Assembly: GCA_963812505.1 (NCBI GenBank)
Contig: CAWEVM010000003.1
Coordinates: forward strand, 124,001 to 188,000
Source: JAMXLO01 sp963812505
Lineage (GTDB): Bacteria; Pseudomonadota; Alphaproteobacteria; Acetobacterales; Acetobacteraceae
Length of the DNA: 64,000 bases
Direction: 5' to 3'
Below, in pieces: positions 1 to 7,445 of this stretch; the first letter of the stretch is position 1, and every line of letters begins with the position of its first letter. Under the pieces are notes generated by a model that was given only the letters and a program-made list of their open reading frames with translations, did no database searches and was not told where the DNA came from. The position numbers and the translations under genes were made by a program.

Positions 1-156
1 AAGAGCGCGGCGCCCCCCTGTGTGGATCAGCCGGACATCTTTAGGCAGGTGCGAAGCGGTGAGGCAATTTTGGCGGCGGACGACTGGCAGGCCGCGTATC
101 GAGACCGGTTGCAGCATGTGGTGCGGTCGGCGGGGTGGAGAGAGGCGGCGGAGTAA
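1..156 (+). CDS. C-terminal fragment of an unidentified protein
   Basis: Frame 1 is open from the first base to a TAA at 154-156 and encodes the last 51 residues of a gene that begins outside the window. The peptide (containing PDIFRQVRSGEAILAADDW and ending WREAAE) has ordinary globular composition, but I do not recognise the family. The ATG of the ankyrin gene follows after four bases, so the two are probably cotranscribed. Confidence 0.5.
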   Translation, partial: KSAAPPCVDQPDIFRQVRSGEAILAADDWQAAYRDRLQHVVRSAGWREAAE

Positions 157-160
157 TCGG

Positions 161-559
161 ATGGTAGACAAGCCGAGGATTGAACCTGCGCTGGTTCAGG
201 ACTTCGTCAATCACGCCCATAGCGATTTTGCGCGTGTGCGCGATTTGCTGGAACGAGAGCCTGCGCTGATCAATGCGGCATGGGATTGGGGCGCGGGCGA
301 CTGGGAGACGGGCCTGGGTGCCGCCGCGCATATGGGCCGTCGGGACATCGCGCTGCATCTTCTCGAGCGGGGCGCGCGCATAGACATCTTCGCTGCGGCA
401 ATGCTTGGGCAGCTCGACATCGTACGCGCGATGATCGCGGCGGTACCACAGGCGCGAAACTGGCGCGGTCCGCATGGCATTCCGTTGCTTGCACATGCCG
501 AGGCGGGAGGTGTCGGGGCGGCACCTGTTGTCGATTTCCTCAAATCCCTGGAACGTTGA
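161..559 (+). CDS. Ankyrin-repeat domain protein
   Basis: This 132-residue cytosolic protein carries two to three degenerate ankyrin repeats between about residues 20 and 105, visible as helix pairs of the type ALHLLERGARIDIFAAAMLG and QLDIVRAMIAA. Ankyrin repeats are protein-binding scaffolds; nothing here indicates the partner. The frame is open further upstream, but that part overlaps the preceding gene and looks non-coding, so the ATG four bases after the upstream stop is chosen. It ends two bases before the convergent exporter gene. Confidence 0.72.
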   Translation: MVDKPRIEPALVQDFVNHAHSDFARVRDLLEREPALINAAWDWGAGDWETGLGAAAHMGRRDIALHLLERGARIDIFAAAMLGQLDIVRAMIAAVPQARNWRGPHGIPLLAHAEAGGVGAAPVVDFLKSLER

Positions 560-561
560 CC

Positions 562-1389
562 TCAGATCGCGGCAATCACGAGGCTTGCCAGGAAACGCGA
601 GGCGACGAGCAGGAGGAAGAGGCCGAACGCGATTTCGAGCTTGCGCTTCGGTAGTCTGTGGGCAAGGCGGGCGCCAAACGGCGCGACCCAGCTTGAGAGT
701 GGCGCGACCAGGACTACGCCGATCATGGAGACGAAGCCGAGCGACAGTGGCGGCAGCAGTGCCTGATGCGGCAGGCCGGCGAGGATATACCCGATGGTGC
801 CGGCGAGTGTGATGGGCACGCCGAGGCCAGCGGCCGTTGCCACTGCGCTGTGGATCGGTATGCGGTAAAGCGTCAAAGTCATCGTTACCAGCGAACCGCC
901 GGAAATTCCCATCAGCGAGGAGCCGAGGCCGATCGCAAAGCCGTAGCAAGTCATCGCAGCGGGGCCGGGCAGATCGTTGCCCAGGACCAGGCCGTCGCTC
1001 CCGATCAGAAACTTTGCCGCGATCAGGCAGGCGATCAGTACGAATGCCAGCTTGAACACATCGGGGGGCGCGACCGCAGCAAGAGCCGACCCCACGACGA
1101 CACCCGCCACCGATGGCATCGCCCAGCGGCGCATGACCTCCGGAAGCACGAGCCCGCGCGCCTTGTGTGCGCGGTAGGAGCGCACAGCCGTCGGCACGAT
1201 GATCGCCATTGAGGTGCCGATGCAGAGCTGCATGCGCACGGCCTCAGGTACGCCGAGAACACGGAACACTTCAAACAGCACCGGAACGATAACCGCGCCG
1301 CCGCCGATGCCGAACAGCCCGGCAAGGATGCCTGTGACCACGCCGGCGACCATGACGCTTGCCGCCAGCCATGCAAGTTCGCCAATCAT
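562..1389 (-). CDS. TauE/SafE-family sulfite/anion exporter
   Basis: The 275-residue polytopic inner-membrane protein has about eight hydrophobic segments and the duplicated TauE/SafE motifs: GILAGLFGIGGGAVIVPVL near the N-terminus and GLGSSLMGISGGSLVTMTL in the second half. The family (DUF81) moves sulfur oxyanions or small organic anions out of the cell; the substrate cannot be told from sequence. Length is normal. It stands alone and is convergent with the ankyrin gene. Confidence 0.9.
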   Translation of the reverse strand: MIGELAWLAASVMVAGVVTGILAGLFGIGGGAVIVPVLFEVFRVLGVPEAVRMQLCIGTSMAIIVPTAVRSYRAHKARGLVLPEVMRRWAMPSVAGVVVGSALAAVAPPDVFKLAFVLIACLIAAKFLIGSDGLVLGNDLPGPAAMTCYGFAIGLGSSLMGISGGSLVTMTLTLYRIPIHSAVATAAGLGVPITLAGTIGYILAGLPHQALLPPLSLGFVSMIGVVLVAPLSSWVAPFGARLAHRLPKRKLEIAFGLFLLLVASRFLASLVIAAI

Positions 1390-1424
1390 TTCGTATCCAA
1401 AGGCCTTGCCTCAGCGCGAGCCAT

Positions 1425-1518
1425 TGTCATCGCGAGGAGCAAGTCGACGAAGCAAACCCGGTCATAAAGTCTCACCATCGAACGAGATAGCTTCGTCGCT
1501 GCGCACCTCGCAACGACA
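1425..1518. repeat. REP-like dispersed palindromic repeat
   Basis: Two imperfect inverted arms (about 1425-1455 and 1488-1518) share the cores GTCATCGCGAGGAGC...CGACGAAGCAA and GCTTCGTCGCTGCGC...CTCGCAACGAC. This resembles the widespread intergenic family that starts GTCATTGCGAG and ends in a CGAAGCAA-type core. It lies between two genes read on the minus strand and could fold into a long hairpin. Confidence 0.6.
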
Positions 1519-1521
1519 GCA

Positions 1522-2343
1522 CTAGGCCTTGAGCATTCGCCGCAGCTCCGAGGTTCCGATCATGTCGCGCATCCACGCGAAGGAGCCTTGCTGCCGCATG
1601 GCTTGGGCCGCCTCGACGAATGTCGCCAGCGCGAGGCGGGAGAGCGCGCCACCGACGCTGATCCGCTTGGCGCCAGCCTCGCTGAGCTGTGCCAGCGTGA
1701 TGTCCGGATCGAGCCACCCGGTGACCACGTTGACCGGGCAATTCACCGCGCCCACGACGTCGCGCACTTCGTCGAGATGGCGAAGTCCCGGCGCATACAG
1801 CACATCGGCGCCGGCTGCCGCGAAAGCCTGCAGGCGGCGAATGGTATCGGCCATGTCGTCGCGTCCATGAATCAGGTTCTCTGCACGCGCAGTGAGCACA
1901 AAGCGTACCGGCAGGCCGTGTGCAACTTGTACTGCCGCGCGTACGCGCGCGACGGCTAGATCGAAATCATAGATCGGCTTGGTCCGATCGCCGCTGTAGT
2001 CCTCGATCGAGCCGCCGACCATGCCAGCTTCGGCGGCGAGCCGGATCGTCTCGGCCGCTGCCTCGGGCTCGTGCGCGAAACAGTTCTCGAGATCGGCATT
2101 GACCGGGAGGTCCGTCGCCTCAGCGATCACCCGGCAATTGGCGATTACTTCGGCCCGGCTCACAGCGCTATCGGCGCGGCCGAGCATGTTGGCCAGTCCC
2201 AGACTGGTGGTGGCGAGCGCCTCGAAGCCCGAAGCTGCCAGCAATCTTGCCGTGCCGGCATCCCACGGATTGGGAATGATGAATGCGCCGGGCCGCTCGT
2301 GCAGTGCGCGGAACGCGGCGGCTTTCTCTGCCTGAGTGCGCAT
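1522..2343 (-). CDS. Isocitrate lyase/PEP mutase superfamily enzyme
   Basis: The 273-residue cytosolic protein has the PEP mutase/isocitrate lyase barrel: the entry motif IPNPWDAGTARLLAASGF, the metal-binding region PVNADLENCF and SIEDYSGD. Members cleave or form C-C or C-P bonds next to an oxalate-like enolate (2-methylisocitrate lyase, oxaloacetate decarboxylase, phosphonopyruvate enzymes). The exact substrate is unresolved. The sequence AAGGAA lies eight bases before the ATG. It diverges from a LysR gene across 109 bp, the usual arrangement of regulator and target. Confidence 0.85.
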   Translation of the reverse strand: MRTQAEKAAAFRALHERPGAFIIPNPWDAGTARLLAASGFEALATTSLGLANMLGRADSAVSRAEVIANCRVIAEATDLPVNADLENCFAHEPEAAAETIRLAAEAGMVGGSIEDYSGDRTKPIYDFDLAVARVRAAVQVAHGLPVRFVLTARAENLIHGRDDMADTIRRLQAFAAAGADVLYAPGLRHLDEVRDVVGAVNCPVNVVTGWLDPDITLAQLSEAGAKRISVGGALSRLALATFVEAAQAMRQQGSFAWMRDMIGTSELRRMLKA

Positions 2344-2452
2344 GTCGGTATTTCCTTCATCTGCTGAATTCCAGCATTCTTTGCAATCTTGGCCCGACCA
2401 TGTTCATTGTCCAATGCATAGTACGAGCAAGTCGCATCAGGAAAACTGATCG
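2344..2452. promoter_or_regulatory. Divergent promoter region, lyase and LysR regulator
   Basis: This 109-bp gap separates two start codons that point away from each other. It is AT-richer than its surroundings (TTCATTGTCCAATGCATAG near 2400-2420). LysR regulators normally bind such gaps, so it probably contains the operator; I cannot define the site more precisely. Confidence 0.4.
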
Positions 2453-3394
2453 ATGAATATCGCTGATATCCAAACCTTCGTGGCCATCGCCGAGCTGGGC
2501 GGCTTCACGCACGCGGCGCGACGGCTGCATCGCTCGCAGCCTGCGATCAGCCGTCGCCTCGGCATTCTCGAGCACGAGATCGGCGCACCATTGTTCGAGC
2601 GCCTGCGTGGTCGCGCGAGACTGACCGAGGCCGGGCGCGTCTTTCTGCCGCACGCTGAGGCGGCACTGGCGTCGCTCAGGGATGGGCACGATGCGGTGCG
2701 TGGCCTGCAGGCAGGCACGGAGGGCGTGATTTCGCTTGCTCTGGTCGGTACGCTCGCCGATACGCGCATCGTCGACGCCCTCCGCCAATTCGCGAAGCGC
2801 GCCAAGGATGTGCGGCTCGAACTCCAGACTGCCTCGAGCCGCGAGGTGACCGACCTGGTCCGGCGGGGCGATGCGACGTTGGGCTTGCGCTATTATGGCA
2901 GCGATCGGCCGGAACTCGTCTCGCTGGATGCGGGCAGCGAAGCCATGCTGGTGGTAGCAGCGCCCGGACACCGTCTGGCAGGCCGTCGGGTCCGCCAGGC
3001 GCATCTGCTGGCCGGCGAGCGATGGGTCGGTTTTCCGCCGACGTCCGGGGAGCAGGACTCCGGTCAGACCCTGGCACGCCAACTGGTTCGGGCTGGGCTC
3101 AACGGCGCCGACGTCACTCTGATCGACAGCCTTACCGCCCAGAAGCGTTTGGCGCAGGCGGGCTTCGGCTTGGCACTGGTCCCCGAGAGCAGCGTACGCG
3201 ATGAGCTTCGGCAGGGCGCGCTTGTCGCGCTCGACATACCGGCAATGCAGACCACGATTCCAATCACCGCCGTTCATCGCCGCAACGGCTATCTCAGTCC
3301 CGCCGCCAGGCGATTGCTGGCACTGCTGACGAGCGGAACGCTGCAGCCAAAGGTGCAGCGTCCAGTGCGGGGTTACTCGAGGATCGCGAATTAG
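2453..3394 (+). CDS. LysR-family transcriptional regulator
   Basis: The 313-residue protein opens with a winged helix-turn-helix (residues 1-60; FVAIAELGGFTHAARRLHRS, QPAISRRLGILEHEIGAPLF) followed by a periplasmic-binding-protein-like effector domain. This is the standard LTTR layout and length. It is divergent from the PEP mutase/isocitrate lyase-type gene and probably controls it. Its stop codon overlaps that of the convergent ABC permease by four bases, so the ABC operon on the other side is a second possible target. Confidence 0.93.
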   Translation: MNIADIQTFVAIAELGGFTHAARRLHRSQPAISRRLGILEHEIGAPLFERLRGRARLTEAGRVFLPHAEAALASLRDGHDAVRGLQAGTEGVISLALVGTLADTRIVDALRQFAKRAKDVRLELQTASSREVTDLVRRGDATLGLRYYGSDRPELVSLDAGSEAMLVVAAPGHRLAGRRVRQAHLLAGERWVGFPPTSGEQDSGQTLARQLVRAGLNGADVTLIDSLTAQKRLAQAGFGLALVPESSVRDELRQGALVALDIPAMQTTIPITAVHRRNGYLSPAARRLLALLTSGTLQPKVQRPVRGYSRIAN

Positions 3395-4140
3395 GCGTCG
3401 CCGCGTCGGCGCATCACCGCTGCGGCGAATGCGCCGAGCCCGAAGTTGATCGCAATGCCGGCAACCGACAGCAGTACCAGTGCCGCGAACATGCGCGGGA
3501 CCTGTAGCCGATAGCCAGCCTCCAGAATGCGATACGCCAACCCTGATGCGAACCCGCCTGACCCTGCGACGAACTCCGCCACCACCGCGCCGACCAGCGC
3601 CAAGCCGCCCGAAATGCGCAGGCCGGCGAGGAAGTACGGAAGGGCTGCCGGCAGGCGCAGCAGCCACAGTGTCGCGAACCGACCTGCGCCGTACAGCCGG
3701 AACAGGTCGGCAAGCTCCGCCGGCGCTGATGCGAGCCCCGCTGCGGTGTTGGCGAACACCGGAAAGAACGCGACGATCGTCGCGCATACCACCAGTGAGG
3801 CGAACGGATTGCCTACCCAGACGATGATCAGCGGCGCGATCGCCACGATCGGTGTAACCTGCAGCACGACTGCCCATGGTTGGATCGCCGCGGCAAGCAA
3901 TCGGCTCGATGCAATCCCCACCGCAAGCACCACGCCCAGTGTGGCGGCGACCAGCAATGCGGCAAACGTCACCAGCATTGTCGATCCCAGTGACCACAGC
4001 AGTCCTGCGGGATCGGCCACGAACGCCGCGATGATTGCTGATGGCCCAGGTACCAGATAGGACGGCACGTCGGTAATCCGGACGATCGCTTCCCAGACCA
4101 GCAACGCGACGACGCCGAACAGGGCAGGGGCGTATTTCAT
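3391..4140 (-). CDS. ABC transporter permease, NMT1/SsuC type
   Basis: The 249-residue inner-membrane permease has six or so hydrophobic helices and the EAA loop region (LFRLYGAGRFATLWLLRLPAALPYFLAGLRIS) that docks onto the ATPase. It belongs to the binding-protein-dependent permeases for nitrate, sulfonate, taurine and pyrimidine precursors. It is the last gene of a three-gene operon, and its ATG overlaps the ATPase stop by four bases. Confidence 0.9.
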   Translation of the reverse strand: MKYAPALFGVVALLVWEAIVRITDVPSYLVPGPSAIIAAFVADPAGLLWSLGSTMLVTFAALLVAATLGVVLAVGIASSRLLAAAIQPWAVVLQVTPIVAIAPLIIVWVGNPFASLVVCATIVAFFPVFANTAAGLASAPAELADLFRLYGAGRFATLWLLRLPAALPYFLAGLRISGGLALVGAVVAEFVAGSGGFASGLAYRILEAGYRLQVPRMFAALVLLSVAGIAINFGLGAFAAAVMRRRGDA

Positions 4141-4874
4141 GCCGCAAGCGCGCGCTGCATCTCGCGTGTCACCTGCGCCACCAGCGTTGCATAGGCCGGA
4201 TCAAGTCGCGCTGCCGCACCGGGATGGAGCGGCGAGGCGATCTCGTGATCGATCCGCCCCGGACGCGGAGTCATCAATACGATACGCCGCGCGAGGAACG
4301 CCGCCTCGTAGATCGAGTGCGTCACGAAGATGACAGTGCAGCCGAGTTCCTGCCAAAGCGACAGCAGGTCTTCCTGAAGCTTGTGACGGGTGAATTCATC
4401 AAGCGCGGCGAACGGCTCGTCCATCAGCAGCAGGCGCGGGCGGGTCACCAAGGCGCGAGCGATGGACACGCGCATGCGCATCCCACCGGAGAGTTGCCGC
4501 GGACGCGCGGCTTCGAAGCCGTCGAGGCCGACGCGGTGCAGTGCCTGGTGAACCTGCGGCATTGCCTGGTCGCGCGGAATGCCGGCAATGCGCAGCGGCA
4601 GGAACACGTTGTCGGTGGCACTTGCCCAGGGCAGCAGTGTCGCGTCCTGGAAGACGAAGCCGATCTCGCCCGGCTTCGGCTGGTGACCTGCATCCCAGAT
4701 CATGCGGCCCGTGTCCGGCTGGTCCAATCCGGCGATCGATCGCAGCAGTGTCGATTTGCCGCAGCCTGATGGTCCGAGCAGCGCCACGAAGTCGCCCGCG
4801 TCGATTGTCAGCGATACGTCGCGCAACGCTTCTACTGCGCCGAAGCGCCGGCCTACCGAGGTGAGTTGCAGCAT
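4137..4874 (-). CDS. ABC transporter ATP-binding protein
   Basis: The 245-residue ATPase shows Walker A (GPSGCGKST), Q-loop (FVFQDATLLPWASATDN), signature LSGGMRMRVSIARAL, Walker B LLLMDEPFAALDE and the switch histidine (VTHSIYEAAFLA). The profile fits the SsuB/TauB/ThiZ group that powers import of small organic precursors. It is translationally coupled to the permease and lies 20 bases after the binding-protein gene. Confidence 0.93.
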   Translation of the reverse strand: MLQLTSVGRRFGAVEALRDVSLTIDAGDFVALLGPSGCGKSTLLRSIAGLDQPDTGRMIWDAGHQPKPGEIGFVFQDATLLPWASATDNVFLPLRIAGIPRDQAMPQVHQALHRVGLDGFEAARPRQLSGGMRMRVSIARALVTRPRLLLMDEPFAALDEFTRHKLQEDLLSLWQELGCTVIFVTHSIYEAAFLARRIVLMTPRPGRIDHEIASPLHPGAAARLDPAYATLVAQVTREMQRALAA

Positions 4875-4894
4875 ATCAGTGACAAGAGAACACG

Positions 4895-5875
4895 CTACTT
4901 CTTCATCTCCATTCCGACGCGCTTGTCGACGAACCGCAGCGTGTACGCCTTCGTCACGTCGAGCCCCTTGGGATACATGCCGACATCGGACATCGAACGA
5001 TAGAACTCCGCCCAGCGCGCATCGGTCATCGCGCCGATACCGAGTTTCAAGGCATCCCCGGAATCGACGATGCCGTGAGCCTTCATCACGTCGCGGCCGT
5101 AGGCCAACAGCGCGTCCGGCATCTCGGGGTTGTCCTGCTTGATCAGCCGGTTTGCCGGTGCGGGGTCGTCGTAGAGATAGGAGTACCAGCCCTCGATGGA
5201 GGCATCGATGAAGCGCTGAACGACGTCAGGCTTCTCGGTCACCAGCTTCGTGCTGGTGGTGACGATGTTGCCATAGCCCGCATAGCCTGCATCGGCGAGC
5301 AGCAGCACCACCGGCTTGAAATGTGCGGCCTGCTCGATCGCGAATGGCTCGGAGCCGAGGTAGCCCTGCTGCACCAACGTCTTGTCGGCGAGGAACGGCT
5401 GAAGATTGAAGGTGTAGGGGCGGATCTGCGCATCGGTGTAGCCGAACTTGCCGGCGAGAAAGCGCCACCAGCTTGCTCGCGTATCGGCACCGATCAGGAT
5501 CGACTTGCCCTTCAATGCGGCGAAGCTGTCGTTGCCCTGGCCGGGATGCGCGATCAGCACCGACGGGTCCTTCTGGAACATCGCCGCGACCGCGACGAAC
5601 GGCAGGTTCTGCTGGACGAACTCGATCGCTCGTCCGCCGCCAAGGTTGAAATCGAGGCGCCCGGCCATCATGAGCTGCATCTGGTTCACCTGCGGGCCGC
5701 CCTGGCGGATCGTCACTTTCAGCCCATGCCGGGCGTAGATACCGGTGGCGAGCGCCTGGTAGTAGCCGCCGTATTCCGCCTCCGCCACCCAATCGAGACC
5801 GAAGCTGATCGCGTCCTCGGCGCGCGCCGCGGTGGTGGTCAGGAGCAGCACAAGCAAAACGGCAAGCCGTCGCAT
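4895..5875 (-). CDS. ABC substrate-binding protein, NMT1/THI5-like
   Basis: The 326-residue protein starts at ATG 5875 with a clear signal peptide (MRRLAVLLVLLLTTTAARA). It has the NMT1/THI5-like fold: ISFGLDWVAEAEYGGYYQAL, a GGPQVNQMQLMMAGRLDFN ligand loop and a conserved SWWRFL region. Relatives bind thiamine-pyrimidine precursors (ThiY) or riboflavin (RibY); the ligand is not certain. The frame is open 14 codons further upstream, but the signal peptide sets the start. I saw no TPP or FMN riboswitch upstream. Confidence 0.85.
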   Translation of the reverse strand: MRRLAVLLVLLLTTTAARAEDAISFGLDWVAEAEYGGYYQALATGIYARHGLKVTIRQGGPQVNQMQLMMAGRLDFNLGGGRAIEFVQQNLPFVAVAAMFQKDPSVLIAHPGQGNDSFAALKGKSILIGADTRASWWRFLAGKFGYTDAQIRPYTFNLQPFLADKTLVQQGYLGSEPFAIEQAAHFKPVVLLLADAGYAGYGNIVTTSTKLVTEKPDVVQRFIDASIEGWYSYLYDDPAPANRLIKQDNPEMPDALLAYGRDVMKAHGIVDSGDALKLGIGAMTDARWAEFYRSMSDVGMYPKGLDVTKAYTLRFVDKRVGMEMKK

Positions 5876-5941
5876 GGGGGCCTCGATTCGCGTTGTAATG
5901 CGCCCCATCCTGCACAATGCTCACGCGATCGGGGAGGTGTC

Positions 5942-6277
5942 ATGGCCGAGCCGCGGTTGAAGGCCGGAATCTGGGTGAAGGCGGCGCTGCGCATGGCCGA
6001 TCGGGACGGCCGGTCCGGCGTCGTATTGCGCAGGGGCGACGCGGATTCTGGCGGCGTGCTGGTCGTGCTGCGCGGGCGCGACGGACTTTGCGTGCTGTCG
6101 CAGGTGCGCGCGAGCGATGGAGCGCTGGCGTGGATGCGCGGCACGGGTGCGGCGCCCGTCGACCAGGCGGCAACCGACGCCTATGTCGCGCGGCAGGTGA
6201 GGTTCGATCCGGATGTCTGGGTGCTGGAGTTCGATTCACCCGACCTAGTGCCGCCGTTCGAGGCGAAGCTGGTGTAA
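5942..6277 (+). CDS. DUF1491 family protein
   Basis: The 111-residue protein matches the alphaproteobacterial DUF1491 family: LKAGIWVKAALRMADRDG near the N-terminus, a central VVLRRGDADSGGVLVVL strand and a C-terminal DPDVWVLEFDSPDLVPPF. Function is unknown. It starts at ATG 5942, 66 bp from the divergent ABC operon, and precedes the MaoC gene by 15 bases with GAGGAG between them, suggesting cotranscription. Confidence 0.82.
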   Translation: MAEPRLKAGIWVKAALRMADRDGRSGVVLRRGDADSGGVLVVLRGRDGLCVLSQVRASDGALAWMRGTGAAPVDQAATDAYVARQVRFDPDVWVLEFDSPDLVPPFEAKLV

Positions 6278-6292
6278 CGAGGAGAACCAACC

Positions 6293-6745
6293 ATGGCCGG
6301 CCTGTATTTCGAGGATTTCCACGAAGGCCAGACCTTCGAGCACGCACTCAGCCGCACCGTCACGGAGATGGACAACGTGCTGTTCAGCACACTCACGCTG
6401 AACCCGCAGCCGCTGCATCTGGATGAGGAGTTCGCCAAGACCACCGAATTCGGGCAGCGCATCGTCAATTCGCTGTTCACGCTTGGGCTGATGATCGGCA
6501 TGAGCGTCGGCGACACCACGCTCGGCACCACCATCGCCAATCTCGGCATGAACAAGGTTGAATTCCCCAAGCCGGTGTTTCATGGCGATACGATTCGCGC
6601 CCGCTCGATCGTGCGCTCGCTGCGCGCGTCGAAGTCGCGACCCGAGGCCGGTGTGGTTGAGTTTGAGCATCAGGCGTTCAACCAGCGCGGCGAGATGGTC
6701 GCCACCTGCCTGCGTGCAGCCTTCATGAAGCGCCGGCCGCAGTGA
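6293..6745 (+). CDS. MaoC-family hydratase/dehydratase
   Basis: The 150-residue single hot-dog domain shows the MaoC/R-hydratase catalytic region (TLNPQPLHLDEEFAKTTEFGQRIVNSLFT, with Asp and His in the usual places). Such enzymes hydrate 2-enoyl-CoA thioesters or mesaconyl-type acyl-CoAs; homodimers are usual. The substrate is not predictable. A GAGGAG ribosome-binding site precedes the ATG and a strong hairpin follows the stop. Confidence 0.9.
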   Translation: MAGLYFEDFHEGQTFEHALSRTVTEMDNVLFSTLTLNPQPLHLDEEFAKTTEFGQRIVNSLFTLGLMIGMSVGDTTLGTTIANLGMNKVEFPKPVFHGDTIRARSIVRSLRASKSRPEAGVVEFEHQAFNQRGEMVATCLRAAFMKRRPQ

Positions 6746-6764
6746 ACAGATAGCCGAAAATGAG

Positions 6765-6796
6765 GAAGGCTCCGGAGGTTGCCCCCCGGAGCCTTC
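6765..6796. terminator. Bidirectional hairpin terminator
   Basis: Perfect 11-bp inverted repeat GAAGGCTCCGG/CCGGAGCCTTC around a short loop. It lies 20 bp after the maoC stop and 35 bp after the stop of the minus-strand micro-ORF, so it can serve both. No clear T-run follows on either strand. Confidence 0.65.
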
Positions 6797-6830
6797 GGCA
6801 TTGTCTGCGGGCGTCGTTGCCCTAGTGCGG

Positions 6831-6899
6831 CTAGACGTCGACGCGAGCGTCGGAGATCCAGGCCACGGCAAACGGCGCCACGAAGAGACAATGAGACAC
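6831..6899 (-). CDS. Candidate 22-residue microprotein
   Basis: A GTG-initiated frame encodes VSHCLFVAPFAVAWISDARV followed by DV and TAG. The middle (LFVAPFAVAWI) is hydrophobic. The case rests on the ribosome-binding site directly upstream, an exact complement of the 16S 3' end with normal spacing (seven bases from GGAGG to GTG), and on the hairpin 35 bases downstream. No gene follows on this strand, so it is not an obvious attenuator leader. It is downstream of the GNAT gene. Expression is inferred only. Confidence 0.45.
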   Translation of the reverse strand: MSHCLFVAPFAVAWISDARVDV

Positions 6900-6900
6900 T

Positions 6901-6914
6901 GGATCACCTCCTTT
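6901..6914 (-). promoter_or_regulatory. Maximal Shine-Dalgarno sequence
   Basis: On the minus strand this reads AAAGGAGGTGATCC, a 14-base complement of the typical 16S rRNA 3' tail. It sits correctly before the GTG at 6899. Such a long match is rare and argues that the short frame downstream is translated or titrates ribosomes. Confidence 0.6.
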
Positions 6915-6966
6915 CAGTTTGTTGCGGATGCCCAGGACTATGTACTGGCGCACCGGGTTTCGCAAG

Positions 6967-7398
6967 TCAGGACTGGGCAAGCCGCTTGCGCAGGAAATAT
7001 TTCGTGTGACCGGGCGGACAGTCGTCGAGTTGGCCGAACACCTCGTAGCCACGCTTCTGATAGAACCCGAGCGCCTCGTAGCTGTGGGTATCCAGGAAGG
7101 CAGCGAAACAACCGCGGCTCGCCGCGTATGCCTCGGCTGCGTCCATCAGCCGCGTGCCGTAGCGCTGACCGCGCACCACTTCCGCCAGCCAGACGAAGCG
7201 GACATTCAGCCAGCCGCCCCAGGTGTCGCCGAGCAGGCCGCCCAACCACTCGCCCTGCGCGCTCTTGAGGAAAAAGCCGATCGGATGCCATTCATCGAAG
7301 CCGGTGCGCGCGACATTGAACATGCCCAGACGGTAGGTAATGAATTCGCGCAATGAGGCGGGCGGCAACGGGTCGAATACGATCTCGAGATCTTTCAT
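6967..7398 (-). CDS. GNAT-family N-acetyltransferase
   Basis: The 143-residue protein has the GNAT core: motif A as VWLAEVVRGQRYGTRLMDAAEAYA (V-x-x-x-x-R-G-x-x-x-G-like) and motif B as YEALGFYQKRGYEVFGQL. It would transfer an acetyl group from acetyl-CoA to an unknown amine. Initiation at ATG 7398 is preferred, as the upstream extension is basic and low-complexity. It diverges from the deacylase gene by 47 bp. Confidence 0.88.
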   Translation of the reverse strand: MKDLEIVFDPLPPASLREFITYRLGMFNVARTGFDEWHPIGFFLKSAQGEWLGGLLGDTWGGWLNVRFVWLAEVVRGQRYGTRLMDAAEAYAASRGCFAAFLDTHSYEALGFYQKRGYEVFGQLDDCPPGHTKYFLRKRLAQS

Positions 7399-7445
7399 CC
7401 TGCGCCCTCCCGCTCTTATCGTGGCCCTCGGACAGGGAGCGGGCA

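Noticed and set aside
5876..5941. Possible TPP or FMN riboswitch for the NMT1-type ABC operon
   Set aside because: The gap to the divergent gene is only 66 bp and lacks the conserved riboswitch cores.
6901..6914. Sequence identical to the 16S rRNA 3' end on the + strand
   Set aside because: No other rRNA sequence is near it. The match is explained by a long Shine-Dalgarno on the minus strand.
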